Source: an uncultured Caldilineaceae bacterium
GTDB lineage: Bacteria > Chloroflexota > Anaerolineae > Caldilineales > Caldilineaceae
Direction of reading: 5' to 3'
NCBI GenBank assembly: GCA_951813625.1
Contig: CATOTS010000019.1
Span: forward strand, 62,001 to 126,000
DNA: 64,000 bases
Shown: piece after piece, positions 17,500 to 27,194 of the stretch
How positions within the stretch are numbered: the stretch's first letter is position 1
Layout of the letters: every line of letters begins with the position of its first letter
Made by a program: the position numbers and the translations under genes
Notes under the pieces: generated by a model
Told to the model about the DNA's origin: nothing
Databases searched by the model: none
Seen by the model: the letters and a program-made list of their open reading frames with translations, nothing else

Positions 17500-20400
17500 G
17501 TGAGAACCATGAGCGAGAACTTCCGGCAACTGAAGGGTGTACGCTCGGTGTTGAAACGCGGCCGGCCTATTCCTTACCTGCAACGGCAAGTCCCCCCGCA
17601 GTGGTCATGCCCGCATAGACCGCTGTTTCTCCTTCTTTGCACGGTCCTTTCCCTTCTTCTGGCAGCCGCGTGCTCCGACGCCGACACTGCCCTCTGCCCG
17701 ACCGGACTCGACCACGACGCCGGCGAACAGGCCGGCCCCGGAACAGTCGAAGACTGCGAGATCCTTCTCAGCATCAGGGATACTCTGGCTGGCGATGCCT
17801 CGCTGAACTGGAACGAAGACTTCCCGATCGGCGAGTGGGAGGGTGTCGAGTTCGACGCCTCAACGCTGCCCGCGCGCGTAACGGAGCTTGCTCTCGTCGA
17901 CAAGGGCATGACCGGGACAGTTCCCCCGGCACTGGGCAGCCTCCCCCATCTTGAGCTTCTCGATCTCGCCCACAACGAGTTGACCGGCGAGATCCCGGCC
18001 GAATTGGGCAATCTCTCAAACCTGGGCGAGCTCAATCTGCCTTACAATCGCCTGACCGGCGCGATTCCCCCCGAGTTGGGCAGTCTTGCCGGCCTGAGGC
18101 TGCTGAGCCTCGCCTGGAACGACCTTGCAGGCGAGATTCCGCCCGCGCTGGGCAACCTCGAAGACCTGGAAGGGTTGGACCTGAAGGACAACACCCTGTC
18201 GGGCCTCATCCCCGCCGAAATCGGCCGCCTCTCCAAGCTGAGAGACCTGATCCTGAACGGCAACGAGTTGTCCGGGTCGGTCCCGTCAGAACTAGGCAAC
18301 CTCTTCCAGCTGCGCCATCTTCATCTGTTCAGCAACCAGCTGTCGGGAGAGATCCCGGTCGAACTGGCCCAACTCCCCAACCTGGAGGGCCTCTACCTCG
18401 CCAACAACCAGCTGACCGGGCCGATTCCAGTCGAGTTGGCCCAGATTCCGGTTCTCAAGTGGCTCTACCTGTCAGACAACAAACTGGAGGGCTCGATTCC
18501 GCCCGAACTGGGCAGCATCAGCACCCTGAGAATCCTTGGAATCCAGAACGCCAATATGACCGGCGAAATTCCACCTGAGTTGGGGCGTCTCTCCAATTTG
18601 CAGTCTCTGCGCCTTGAAGGAAACAATCTTTCCGGGCAGATCCCTCCAGAACTGGGCAATCTGAAGAACCTGGGCGACCTGGTCCTGGCCGGCAACAGCC
18701 TGACCGGCCCGATCCCGGTAGAGCTGGGCCGCCTCTCCCAACTCGATCAGCTGTGGCTTGCAGGCAACAAGCTGACCGGGGAAATCCCGACCGAACTGGC
18801 CCGCCTCACTGAGCTACGCTGGCTGGGCCTCAACTTGAACGACCTGTCAGGGCCGGTCCCGGCTGAACTGGGACACCTTTCCAATCTTGAGATTCTGGAC
18901 CTGTCCTACAACTATCTGGTGGGGCCCCTCCCGGCAGAGTTCGGCAATCTCGCACATCTGGAGAGGCTGCTCCTGGCCGGCGCCGGGCTGAATGGCGCCA
19001 TCCCGCCCGAGCTGGGCCGCCTTTCGAGACTCAAGGAGCTGCTACTCAACGGCAACAATCTGACCGGGAGCATCCCCCCCGAGTTGGGCGACCTGGCGAA
19101 CCTGGAAAAGCTGCACCTCTTCAACAACCATCTGCAGGGGGCGATTCCGCACGAGTTGGGCCGACTGGTCAACCTTCAGGAGCTTGCCCTCGACAGCAAC
19201 AGGCTTACCGGGACGGTTCCTGCCGAGCTTACGAACCTGGCAAACTTGCGGGAGTTCAGGGTTGTGTCCAATCCTCTGAGCGGCTGCGTTCCCGAGGCCT
19301 TCCGCGGACGCAGCAGCAATGATACCTTCAGCCTGGGGCTGCCCTACTGCGACGAGGTCACGCACGTTACGCTCTGCTCCAACGGTATCGCGATCGCCAA
19401 TCCCGGCCGCAATCCCGGCCTGGTCGAGGACTGCGCCACATTGCTGGAGATCAGGGACCTCCTGGGTGGGTACTATCCGCTGAACTGGACCGAACAGAGT
19501 TCCATTTACACGTGGCAAGGTGTTGGCCTGGGCGGCGAGGGAGATCTGTTGCGCGTGACCGCGCTTCGGCTTGAAGGCGCGGGTCTATCGGGGGTAGTGC
19601 CGCCCCAGCTGGCGCGGCTTACTCAGCTGGAGGGGCTGTGGCTCCAGGATAACCAACTCACGGGCGAAATTCCCGCCCAGTTGGGCCGGCTCGACAACCT
19701 GGAGTGGCTGTGGCTCCACGGCAACCAGTTGACCGGTCCAGTCCCCCCCGAACTTGGACGCCTGGCAAAACTGAAGGGGCTGAGCCTGCGCGACAACCGG
19801 CTGACCGGTACCATTCCGTCGCAGCTCGGCCTGCTTTCGCAGTTGGAGTGGCTGCGACTCGACGGCAACGGCCTCGAAGGCGAGATTCCCGCCGCGCTTG
19901 CCAACCTGGCGAACCTGCAAGGGCTGGGTTTGCACAGAAACCGGCTGACCGGAACGGTTCCGCCCGAACTGGGGCGTCTCCTCAACCTGGAGTGGCTGCG
20001 CCTCGACGACAACCGCCTTGCCGGTAGCATACCTTCCGAGCTGGGAAATCTGACGAAGCTGACCGGGCTGGGACTGCAGCAAAACCGTCTCTCGGGGCCC
20101 ATCCCCCCAGAACTGGGCAATCTCATCCTCCTGGAATGGCTGCACCTCTATGACAATGAGCTGACCGGACCGGTGCCGCCCGAACTGGGCAATCTCGCCC
20201 GGCTTGAGTGGCTGCGGCTCGACGGCAACCGCCTCACCGGGGAAATACCGTCCCAATGGGGCCAGCTTTCGAAATTGCGCGAGCTGCGCCTCTCGCAAAA
20301 CCAGCTGACGGGCCCCCTGCCGGCCGAGTTGAGCGCACTTCCCATTCTGCGCGAGCAAGATCTCGACGCCGCGCCGTTGAGCGGCTGCGTCCCCGATAGG

Positions 20401-21414
20401 CCGGGCGCTGCGACGAGCGCTGAACAGACCGGAATCGGCCTGCCCATCTGCGGCCTGGTCGAGCAGTGCTCCCTCGGCGTCGCCGTCGCCAATCCGCACG
20501 CGGATGCAGGTCTGGTCGCGGACTGCGCCGCGCTGCTGGAGATCAGGGACGAGTTGACGGGAGATCCCGCCCGCCCGCTCCTGAACTGGAGCGCCCAGCT
20601 CTCGATCCGCGAATGGGACGGCGTAGTTGTCGAGCTGACCGCGGACGGCCCACGCGTGGCCAGGTTGTGGCTGTACGGCAAGGGGCTGTCCGGCGCTGTT
20701 CCGCCCGGCCTGAGCCGGCTCCCCCGCCTGAGAGTGCTGGTCCTGCACGAAAACCTACTGTCGGGCGGCATCCCATCGGAACTGGGCCAGCTCAGCCAAC
20801 TGGAGTGGCTGCGCCTCGACGCCAACACTCTGACCGGCAGAATACCTGCAGAACTGGGCGCCCTCTCCAGCCTGTTGGGACTGGGGCTGCAGGAGAACCG
20901 GCTGACTGGTGGCATACCGGCCGACCTGGCAAATCTCTCGCAGTTGGAATGGTTGCGCCTCGACGGCAACCTGCTCACGGGGACCATTCCGCCCGAGCTA
21001 GGCCGCCTGACCTGGCTCGAGGGGCTGGGGCTGCAACAGAATCTCCTGACCGGCGCGATCCCAGCTTCACTCGGCGCCCTGACACGTCTCGAATGGCTGC
21101 ATCTGTTTGACAACCGTCTGTCCGGTCCGATCCCGCCTGCACTCGGCAATCTCGCCAATCTCCAATGGCTCCGTCTCGACAACAACGCACTGACCGGCGC
21201 GATTCCGCCCGACCTGGGCAACCTCGTCAAGCTGCGCGAGCTGCGCCTGAACGCGAACCAGCTGACCGGCGAAATCCCCGCCGGACTGGAAGGCCTCCCG
21301 TTTCTTGGCGAGCTCCGCTTGGCCGGCAACCGTCTTGGCGGCTGTGCGCCCGCCGGACTGCGCGCCCTGGATGAGAGCGACCTGGCGCAGACCGGTCTGC
21401 CGTTCTGTGAGTGA
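17500..21414 (+). CDS. Exported three-cassette leucine-rich-repeat lipoprotein
   Basis: A 1304-residue exported protein, the largest of six paralogues. GTG at 17500 has AAGGAG (17486-17491) 8 nt upstream. After a basic N-tail comes a hydrophobic segment ending in LLLAAAC, a good lipobox with Cys58. Three cassettes follow. Each starts with a Cys-containing N-cap (pattern LVEDC...LLEIRD...LNW...W-GV) and ends with a C-cap (GC-P...GLP-C). I count 19, 11 and 9 plant-type LRRs of 24 residues (consensus N-LTG-IP-ELG-L). Cassettes 2 and 3 alternate LEWL- and GLGL-type repeats, giving a 48-residue superrepeat. Such LRRs form curved binding surfaces; ligand and role are unknown. Adhesion or recognition outside the cell is plausible. 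Confidence 0.9.
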   Translation: MRTMSENFRQLKGVRSVLKRGRPIPYLQRQVPPQWSCPHRPLFLLLCTVLSLLLAAACSDADTALCPTGLDHDAGEQAGPGTVEDCEILLSIRDTLAGDASLNWNEDFPIGEWEGVEFDASTLPARVTELALVDKGMTGTVPPALGSLPHLELLDLAHNELTGEIPAELGNLSNLGELNLPYNRLTGAIPPELGSLAGLRLLSLAWNDLAGEIPPALGNLEDLEGLDLKDNTLSGLIPAEIGRLSKLRDLILNGNELSGSVPSELGNLFQLRHLHLFSNQLSGEIPVELAQLPNLEGLYLANNQLTGPIPVELAQIPVLKWLYLSDNKLEGSIPPELGSISTLRILGIQNANMTGEIPPELGRLSNLQSLRLEGNNLSGQIPPELGNLKNLGDLVLAGNSLTGPIPVELGRLSQLDQLWLAGNKLTGEIPTELARLTELRWLGLNLNDLSGPVPAELGHLSNLEILDLSYNYLVGPLPAEFGNLAHLERLLLAGAGLNGAIPPELGRLSRLKELLLNGNNLTGSIPPELGDLANLEKLHLFNNHLQGAIPHELGRLVNLQELALDSNRLTGTVPAELTNLANLREFRVVSNPLSGCVPEAFRGRSSNDTFSLGLPYCDEVTHVTLCSNGIAIANPGRNPGLVEDCATLLEIRDLLGGYYPLNWTEQSSIYTWQGVGLGGEGDLLRVTALRLEGAGLSGVVPPQLARLTQLEGLWLQDNQLTGEIPAQLGRLDNLEWLWLHGNQLTGPVPPELGRLAKLKGLSLRDNRLTGTIPSQLGLLSQLEWLRLDGNGLEGEIPAALANLANLQGLGLHRNRLTGTVPPELGRLLNLEWLRLDDNRLAGSIPSELGNLTKLTGLGLQQNRLSGPIPPELGNLILLEWLHLYDNELTGPVPPELGNLARLEWLRLDGNRLTGEIPSQWGQLSKLRELRLSQNQLTGPLPAELSALPILREQDLDAAPLSGCVPDRPGAATSAEQTGIGLPICGLVEQCSLGVAVANPHADAGLVADCAALLEIRDELTGDPARPLLNWSAQLSIREWDGVVVELTADGPRVARLWLYGKGLSGAVPPGLSRLPRLRVLVLHENLLSGGIPSELGQLSQLEWLRLDANTLTGRIPAELGALSSLLGLGLQENRLTGGIPADLANLSQLEWLRLDGNLLTGTIPPELGRLTWLEGLGLQQNLLTGAIPASLGALTRLEWLHLFDNRLSGPIPPALGNLANLQWLRLDNNALTGAIPPDLGNLVKLRELRLNANQLTGEIPAGLEGLPFLGELRLAGNRLGGCAPAGLRALDESDLAQTGLPFCE

Positions 21415-21502
21415 GTAGAAACGGCTCGACTTGACTTCCTAAATGCCCTCTGCGTCCGGCGCCGGCGCAAGATGCTCCGGACACATTCTGGGAGGCGCGA
21501 AG

Positions 21503-23413
21503 ATGAAATGGGGACCTTGTAGCTCTTTGTTGCCCTTGGCGGAGCAATGCCGGCTCGAACCCGCAGGTTCGCTGCCTGCTAGCGTTCCGAAACGGCGTCA
21601 AAGCCGAAGATCTGTTCTTGCCGCCATGGGCGTTCTGGCGGCGTTTCTCTCCGCGTCGACCTGGCTGGGCTGCAACGGATGGTCTCCTTCATCTCCGTAT
21701 ACCCCTCCCCCTACCCCGGTTATCCCGACCCAATGCACAAACGGCATCGCCGTCGAGGACCCGCTGGAGCATCCCGGCCTGGTCGAGGACTGTGAAACGC
21801 TGTTGCGGCTGCAGAAAGCATTGGGTGGAGGCGTGCTGACCTGGAGCGACAATACACCCATTCAGGGTTGGCAGGGCATCACCGTCGATCCAACCGGGCT
21901 GCCACTGCGAGTTTCTGGCATGGATTTCAGTCGGGACCCGGGCTTCCGCCATCTGCGCGGACTTGTTCCGCCCGAATTGAGCAAACTCAAAGGGCTGAGA
22001 GTGCTGGATCTCTCCGGCCACTATCTGAGAGGCAGAATCCCTGCCGAGCTGGGAGACCTTCCCGAACTGGAAGTGCTGACTCTCGGCGACAACCTTATTA
22101 GGGGGGAAGTCCCGCTTTCGCTGGGCCGCCTGTCAAATTTGCGGCATTTGGACCTGGGAAACAATCGGCTGGAGGGGGGCATACCGCCCGAACTCGGCAG
22201 TCTTGCGAATCTCAGATTTCTGGACCTCAGCCAAAACGGCATCACATCGCCGATTCCTGGAATGCTGGGCGGCATCGTCGGGCTGAACACCTTACATCTG
22301 CACGAAAACGAGCTTTCTGGGAGCATTCCTTCAGAGTTGGGCAACCTCGTCGGGCTGGTCAAGCTGACCCTGCACGACAACAATCTGACAGGCGGCGTTC
22401 CTTCAGTATTGGGCAATCTCCCCGGGCTGAGCGAGCTGACCTTGAATGACAATAACCTTTCCGGCGGCGTTCCTCCGGAGTTGGGCCGTCTGTCCGCCCT
22501 GCGCGCGCTGGATCTTTCTCGCAATCAGTTGTCGGGTGAGATCCCGGCAGAGCTGGCCAATCTTTCCAATCTTCGGGAGTTGCACCTCGACAGGAACGGT
22601 CTGACAGGTAACATCCCGGCTGAGCTTGGTAAACTCAGCCAACTTCAGCTGCTGAACATCGCCTCAAACCGGTTGACCGGTGAGATACCAACCGCGTTGG
22701 GAAACCTGAGATTGCTTCAGGAGTTGGGCCTAAACCGGAACCAATTGACGGGAAACATACCGCCACAACTGGGCCGGATTACCCGGTTGAACATAATAGA
22801 CGTCAGCGGAAACCAGTTGACCGGCGACATACCGGACGAGTTCGGCACGCTTTCCCAATTGTGGTGGCTGTTTATGGGGGATAACCAATTGAAGGGCTGT
22901 ATCCCTGCACCGTTGCGTTCTCTCTCGAATAATGTCCTTTCAGAAACCGGGCTACCGTATTGCGACCTGGCCGCCATCTGTTCCAATGGGAAAGCGGTTG
23001 CCGATCCAGAAGGAGACGTAGGGCTTGTCGCAGACTGCGCGCTCCTACTGGAGGCCCGGGACTTGTTGACCGGCAACTCTGTTCTGAACTGGAACGAGCA
23101 GCTTTCCATCCGCAGATGGAGAGGCGTCGGCATTGACGATTCGATGGACAAGCCGCGTGTGACGGCACTGACTCTGGTAGACAGGGGCCTGACGGGAGAG
23201 GTACACCCTGCGCTCGGGGGCCTCCCGTTTCTCCAGACGTTGGACCTTTCCTGGAACTATCTGAGCGGAGAGATCCCGGAGAGCCTGGGCCGCCTGACCG
23301 AACTCAAGGAGCTGCGGTTGGAAGGCAACCGGTTGACAGGGTGCCTTCCCCACATCTGGCGAGATATCGAAGTCAACGACTTGGCCGAAACAGGACTGGA
23401 GTTCTGCAATTGA
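21503..23413 (+). CDS. Exported two-cassette LRR lipoprotein-like protein
   Basis: A 636-residue LRR paralogue. ATG at 21503 is preferred over upstream in-frame starts because GGGAGG (21490-21495) lies 7 nt before it. A basic N-tail (RRQSRR) precedes a hydrophobic stretch ending in ASTWLGC, with Cys57, then a Pro-rich linker (PPPTPVIPT). The first cassette has a Cys N-cap (CTNGIAVEDPLEHPGLVEDC) and about 13 LRRs. The second is a small cassette of 2 LRRs ending in GCLPHIW and LEFCN. WLGC is not a textbook lipobox, but its conservation among four paralogues suggests lipid attachment or another specific signal. Its TGA overlaps the TTG start of the next gene. Confidence 0.9.
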   Translation: MKWGPCSSLLPLAEQCRLEPAGSLPASVPKRRQSRRSVLAAMGVLAAFLSASTWLGCNGWSPSSPYTPPPTPVIPTQCTNGIAVEDPLEHPGLVEDCETLLRLQKALGGGVLTWSDNTPIQGWQGITVDPTGLPLRVSGMDFSRDPGFRHLRGLVPPELSKLKGLRVLDLSGHYLRGRIPAELGDLPELEVLTLGDNLIRGEVPLSLGRLSNLRHLDLGNNRLEGGIPPELGSLANLRFLDLSQNGITSPIPGMLGGIVGLNTLHLHENELSGSIPSELGNLVGLVKLTLHDNNLTGGVPSVLGNLPGLSELTLNDNNLSGGVPPELGRLSALRALDLSRNQLSGEIPAELANLSNLRELHLDRNGLTGNIPAELGKLSQLQLLNIASNRLTGEIPTALGNLRLLQELGLNRNQLTGNIPPQLGRITRLNIIDVSGNQLTGDIPDEFGTLSQLWWLFMGDNQLKGCIPAPLRSLSNNVLSETGLPYCDLAAICSNGKAVADPEGDVGLVADCALLLEARDLLTGNSVLNWNEQLSIRRWRGVGIDDSMDKPRVTALTLVDRGLTGEVHPALGGLPFLQTLDLSWNYLSGEIPESLGRLTELKELRLEGNRLTGCLPHIWRDIEVNDLAETGLEFCN

Positions 23414-25863
23414 AGCCTGACGCTCCCGCCCCCAAGTCGCTGAGACGACGTCAGACCCCCGACAGGCGAAAACAGTTTGTCCGGGCCCCTATTGTCTGGT
23501 TGGCAGCAATTGCGGCTCTGTTCCTGTCAGCGCGGACAGGGCATGCCCTGGCGCAGTCCTCCGCAAATCCCTGTTCCAACGGCACTGTCGTTGCCGAACC
23601 GGAGGTAAACGCCAAACTGGTCGCCGACTGCGTCGTCCTCTGGCAGATAAAGGACGCGCTCGCCGGCGTTGCCGAGCTGAATTGGGGCCCGCTACTGCCC
23701 CTGGATGACTGGCAAGGGATCGGCGCCGGCGGTGAAACCAGCCCCGCGCGCGTTTGGGGGATATCGCTGGTCGGGCACGCCGAAACAAACTTCCTCACCG
23801 GAGAGTTACCGGCCGTACTGGCCGGCCTCACAGGGCTTGTGCACCTGAACCTGTCCGGCAACCGCTTGACTGGCCCCATTCCTCCCGAGTTGGGACACCT
23901 CCTCAACCTCCAGTCCCTTCGGCTGAACCACAACCGCCTGACCGGCCCGATTCCTCAGGAGCTGGGGGCGCTCGCCGGCCTGCGCGCGCTGGCCCTGAAC
24001 GACAACATGCTGACGGGATTGATCCCCGCCAGCCTCGGCCGCCTCACCAATCTGGAGTCGCTTCACCTTGACGACAACCACCTGACGGGAGACATCCCGG
24101 CCGCCCTGAGCAACCTCCGCAATCTTTGGGTGCTATGGCTGGGCGGCAACTGGCTGGCCGGATGTCTTCCCAAGGGCCTGGACAGTCGCGGCGGCAACGA
24201 TCTCGCGCAGCTGGGAATGCCGTCCTGCTCCTATCAGGCCCGGCTGGACGCCTGCCGCGCAAGCCCCGCCTTTGCCGTACACCGGGAGAACGAGGGCCTG
24301 ATCGAAGACTGCGCAACGCTGCTGGAGGTTAGAGATCAGCTGGCAGGGTACGCAACTCTCAATTGGAGCGCCCAGCTCCCTGTCGAAGATTGGGAGGGAA
24401 TCAGGGTCAGCGCGAACAATCTTTCCGGCATGCCCCGGGTTTCCGTACTGGCGCTGGCCAAACGGGGACTGACCGGATTCATCCCGCCCGAAATTGGAAA
24501 GCTTACCCATCTGTATTCACTGTGGCTCGGTGGCAACGAACTATCCGGCGAGCTTCCGGCGGAGCTGGGCAACCTGACCGAAATGGGCCTACTGCAGCTG
24601 CATACCAATGACTTTACAGGCGAGATCCCGCCCGAAATGGGTCAACTCTACAGAATGTTTGGAATGTCCCTGGAACAGAGCGGGTTGACCGGCCAGATTC
24701 CGCCCGAACTGACCGCCATGCAAGGTCTCGAAGGACTGTGGCTCCAAGGAAACAGCTTCGAGGGATGCATTCCGCACTCGCTGCATGGGTCGCTCGACGA
24801 CCTGTACTTGCTGGAACTGCCTTCCTGCCCCGGATGGCAGCATTGGGGCAGCTGCTTCTACAACGGTGCGATTGATGAGCCAATCTACAACCCTGGCCTC
24901 GTTCACGACTGCTCGGTCCTCTTGGAGGTCAAGGAGAACCTTGGCGCCGGAGCCTTGCTGAACTGGAGCGAGGCACTCCCGCTGCGCGAGTGGGACGGCA
25001 TAACCATTGGCCAACGGCGGAGCTGGCTTCGGGTTACCGAGCTAAGGCTTGAAGGCAGGGGACTCTCGGGCCCTGTCCCGCCGGCGTTGAGCGCGCTGAA
25101 CATGCTCGAAGAGCTGTGGCTCAGCGAAAACAGCCTGTCGGGCACAGTCCCGGCTGAGCTCGGCAGGCTCACGAGACTGAAGTGGCTATGGCTGGCCGGT
25201 AACCAGTTGACGGGAGACATACCCCCCGACCTGTCAAGGCTCACCCGCCTGGAGGGCCTGGGCCTCCACCACAACCTGCTGACAGGCCCCATTCCTCCTG
25301 ATTTGACCGACCTCGGCCAATTGCGCTGGCTGCGTCTCGATCACAACGGTCTATCGGGGACCATCCCAGCCGGTCTGGGCAATCTCAACGGCCTGGAGGG
25401 ACTGGGCCTGCACAGAAACCGTCTGACCGGAGAAATTCCCCCCGATCTGGGCAGGCTGAAGAAGCTCAAGTGGCTGCGGCTGGACGGCAACCAACTGACC
25501 GGCCCTATCCCGGCCGCGCTGGGCGGCCTGACCAGCCTGGAAGGCCTGGGCCTGCAGGAAAACAGGCTCAGCGGCCCCATTCCAACTGCCCTGGGCTTCC
25601 TTGCAACCCTGGAATGGCTGCACCTCTTCGACAATGCGTTGACAGGCAAAATCCCGGCTGAACTGGGTGGTTTGTCCAACGTGAAGTGGCTTCAGCTGGA
25701 CGGCAACCAACTGACCGGCGAAATACCCGCCGAATTGGGCCAACTCGCCCATCTCAGGGAACTGAAGCTCACAGGCAACCGCTTGCACGGCTGCATCCCG
25801 CAGTCGCTTCGCTCACTGGAGGACAGCGATTTGGACGAAACCGGGCTGCCTTTCTGTACGTAG
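23410..25863 (+). CDS. Secreted three-cassette LRR protein
   Basis: An 817-residue LRR paralogue that lacks the conserved Cys signal of its neighbours. I chose the TTG at 23410, which overlaps the upstream stop (TTGA); GGAG at 23398-23401 lies 8 nt upstream. The N-terminus has a basic region, a hydrophobic core and GHALAQSS, which looks like a signal peptidase I site, so this member may be released rather than lipid-anchored. Cassettes carry about 5, 4 and 10 LRRs with Cys N- and C-caps. The third cassette shows the same alternating LKWL/GLGL superrepeat as in the 1304-residue paralogue. Translational coupling to the upstream gene is likely. The ligand is unknown. Confidence 0.88.
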   Translation: MKPDAPAPKSLRRRQTPDRRKQFVRAPIVWLAAIAALFLSARTGHALAQSSANPCSNGTVVAEPEVNAKLVADCVVLWQIKDALAGVAELNWGPLLPLDDWQGIGAGGETSPARVWGISLVGHAETNFLTGELPAVLAGLTGLVHLNLSGNRLTGPIPPELGHLLNLQSLRLNHNRLTGPIPQELGALAGLRALALNDNMLTGLIPASLGRLTNLESLHLDDNHLTGDIPAALSNLRNLWVLWLGGNWLAGCLPKGLDSRGGNDLAQLGMPSCSYQARLDACRASPAFAVHRENEGLIEDCATLLEVRDQLAGYATLNWSAQLPVEDWEGIRVSANNLSGMPRVSVLALAKRGLTGFIPPEIGKLTHLYSLWLGGNELSGELPAELGNLTEMGLLQLHTNDFTGEIPPEMGQLYRMFGMSLEQSGLTGQIPPELTAMQGLEGLWLQGNSFEGCIPHSLHGSLDDLYLLELPSCPGWQHWGSCFYNGAIDEPIYNPGLVHDCSVLLEVKENLGAGALLNWSEALPLREWDGITIGQRRSWLRVTELRLEGRGLSGPVPPALSALNMLEELWLSENSLSGTVPAELGRLTRLKWLWLAGNQLTGDIPPDLSRLTRLEGLGLHHNLLTGPIPPDLTDLGQLRWLRLDHNGLSGTIPAGLGNLNGLEGLGLHRNRLTGEIPPDLGRLKKLKWLRLDGNQLTGPIPAALGGLTSLEGLGLQENRLSGPIPTALGFLATLEWLHLFDNALTGKIPAELGGLSNVKWLQLDGNQLTGEIPAELGQLAHLRELKLTGNRLHGCIPQSLRSLEDSDLDETGLPFCT

Positions 25864-25865
25864 TA

Positions 25866-25897
25866 AGAATTGCACATGGTCAGAATTGCACATGGTC
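25866..25897 (+). repeat. Two-copy 16-bp tandem repeat after LRR gene
   Basis: AGAATTGCACATGGTC occurs twice in direct tandem just after the stop codon at 25861-25863. It marks the start of a 1.4 kb gene-poor, repeat-bearing gap. Confidence 0.7.
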
Positions 25898-26470
25898 AGA
25901 CGACGTGAAGTCGACTATCTCCGCGACTGGGAGCCGCGCCGGTTCTTCTGTATGGCACTGCAGGAGCAACGGTACCGTGCGGAGTGAAGCCAAAGGCCGG
26001 CCGTACTGCGAAGAAGAGGGTCCCGCCCCCCATGAACATCACAGAGGCTGAAATAAATGTGCAGCCTGCTCCAAAAGAACCTCATACAGATCGAATCTGA
26101 GCTGCTTCCCCAACGAAACCCGGAGATTCCGCCCAACGGTCGTACCGGCGGATCGCCCAAGAATCCAGCCCGCCCCCTCTTCTGAGAGTCCGCCGTTCCA
26201 AGAAGGACCCCGATGAGAAACCAGGCACGCATAACAAGAATTGACCCAAATACCGGGTTCCCGTGCAAGAGCCAGCCGCGCGCGCTATAGTTGGACCATG
26301 ACCCGCGCGACATACGCCGGCAATGACACAAGAAACAACAGGGCAGGCGCCGCGCAACCCGATTTCACGCAACTCCGGGCAAGAGAATTGAAACCGTACT
26401 ACGCTGTCATCATCATGCCAGTCTAACCGAGGGATTCCAGCCAGGATCGGCCAAAAAAACTGGATCGACC

Positions 26471-26520
26471 CGACCTGACCGGACCTGACCGGACTTAACC
26501 GGACCTGACCGGACTTCGCT
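26471..26520 (+). repeat. 10-bp tandem repeat, five units
   Basis: Five consecutive 10-bp units related to GGACCTGACC (variants CGACCTGACC and GGACTTAACC; the last unit is degenerate). No coding frame uses it convincingly. Confidence 0.7.
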
Positions 26521-26882
26521 CGACTTCGGCCGCACAAGACAATCGCTAGGGATACCATACGACCTTGACTGATCTCACATCACAAAGACACAGCCGCAGC
26601 CAGCCCGGCAGCACACAGGAACAGTCCGCCAAAACGACCCGCTCATGAATTGAAACGGCAAAACAAGGCGAAATCCAGTGCAAGAGCTTTCCGACCATGC
26701 TACTCTGTAAACCATCATGAGAAACTGTCCACCCGCTCCGGCCCTAATCGCACCAATAAACAGTTTTCCAAATTCCTGCTACGCTGCAAACGTCATGCAA
26801 TTCAAGCCGCCAAATTCCGTCCGAAATACGCTCCAAATACCGCCAATCCCGGCGCCCGATACCCCCGCCCAAAAGAAAAAAA

Positions 26883-26925
26883 ATTGGACGACATTGACTG
26901 ACATCGGACGCTATTGGACGACATT
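26883..26925 (+). repeat. Repeated 14-mer ATTGGACGACATTG
   Basis: The same 14 bases occur at 26883-26896 and 26912-26925, separated by a partly similar spacer (GACATCGGACG). Origin and role are unknown. Confidence 0.6.
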
Positions 26926-26966
26926 GGTCGACCTAGAGCGGATGCTTGCCCTACCTTATCCACATA

Positions 26967-27014
26967 AACAATGACGACGACTCGCCCCTGCTGGGAATCC
27001 CCTACTGCGAGTAA
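26967..27014 (+). pseudogene. Remnant of an LRR-protein C-cap
   Basis: One frame reads NNDDDSPLLGIPYCE and then TAA at 27012-27014. This closely matches the end of intact paralogues (pattern NDL--TGLPFC/E-stop). No LRRs or start codon precede it in frame, so it appears to be the last fragment of a deleted gene. Confidence 0.55.
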
Positions 27015-27098
27015 ACCTTTCCCGTCATTGGGCGGGAACGATTCCAGCGCCCTTCTTTGGGCGCGTTAACAATGCTCCCATATTCATTTTGTTTGCTC

Positions 27099-27194
27099 CA
27101 GGGGATCGAGGCGGGGACCATTCCGGTGGAACTTGGCAAGAATGCGCCCATTGAAGTACTGTCTCTACGCGGCAATCAACCGCGAGGAACAGTC
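27099..27194 (+). pseudogene. Remnant LRR unit upstream of the 27.3 kb LRR gene
   Basis: The frame that is continuous with the downstream LRR gene reads AGTIPVELGKNAPIEVLSLR then GNQPRGTV. This aligns with one LRR plus the start of the next (G-IP-ELG-L--LEVLSL-GNQL-G-VP), with decayed consensus positions. It lies before the signal sequence of the next gene and cannot be part of a normal exported protein, so I treat it as a decayed fragment. Confidence 0.55.
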
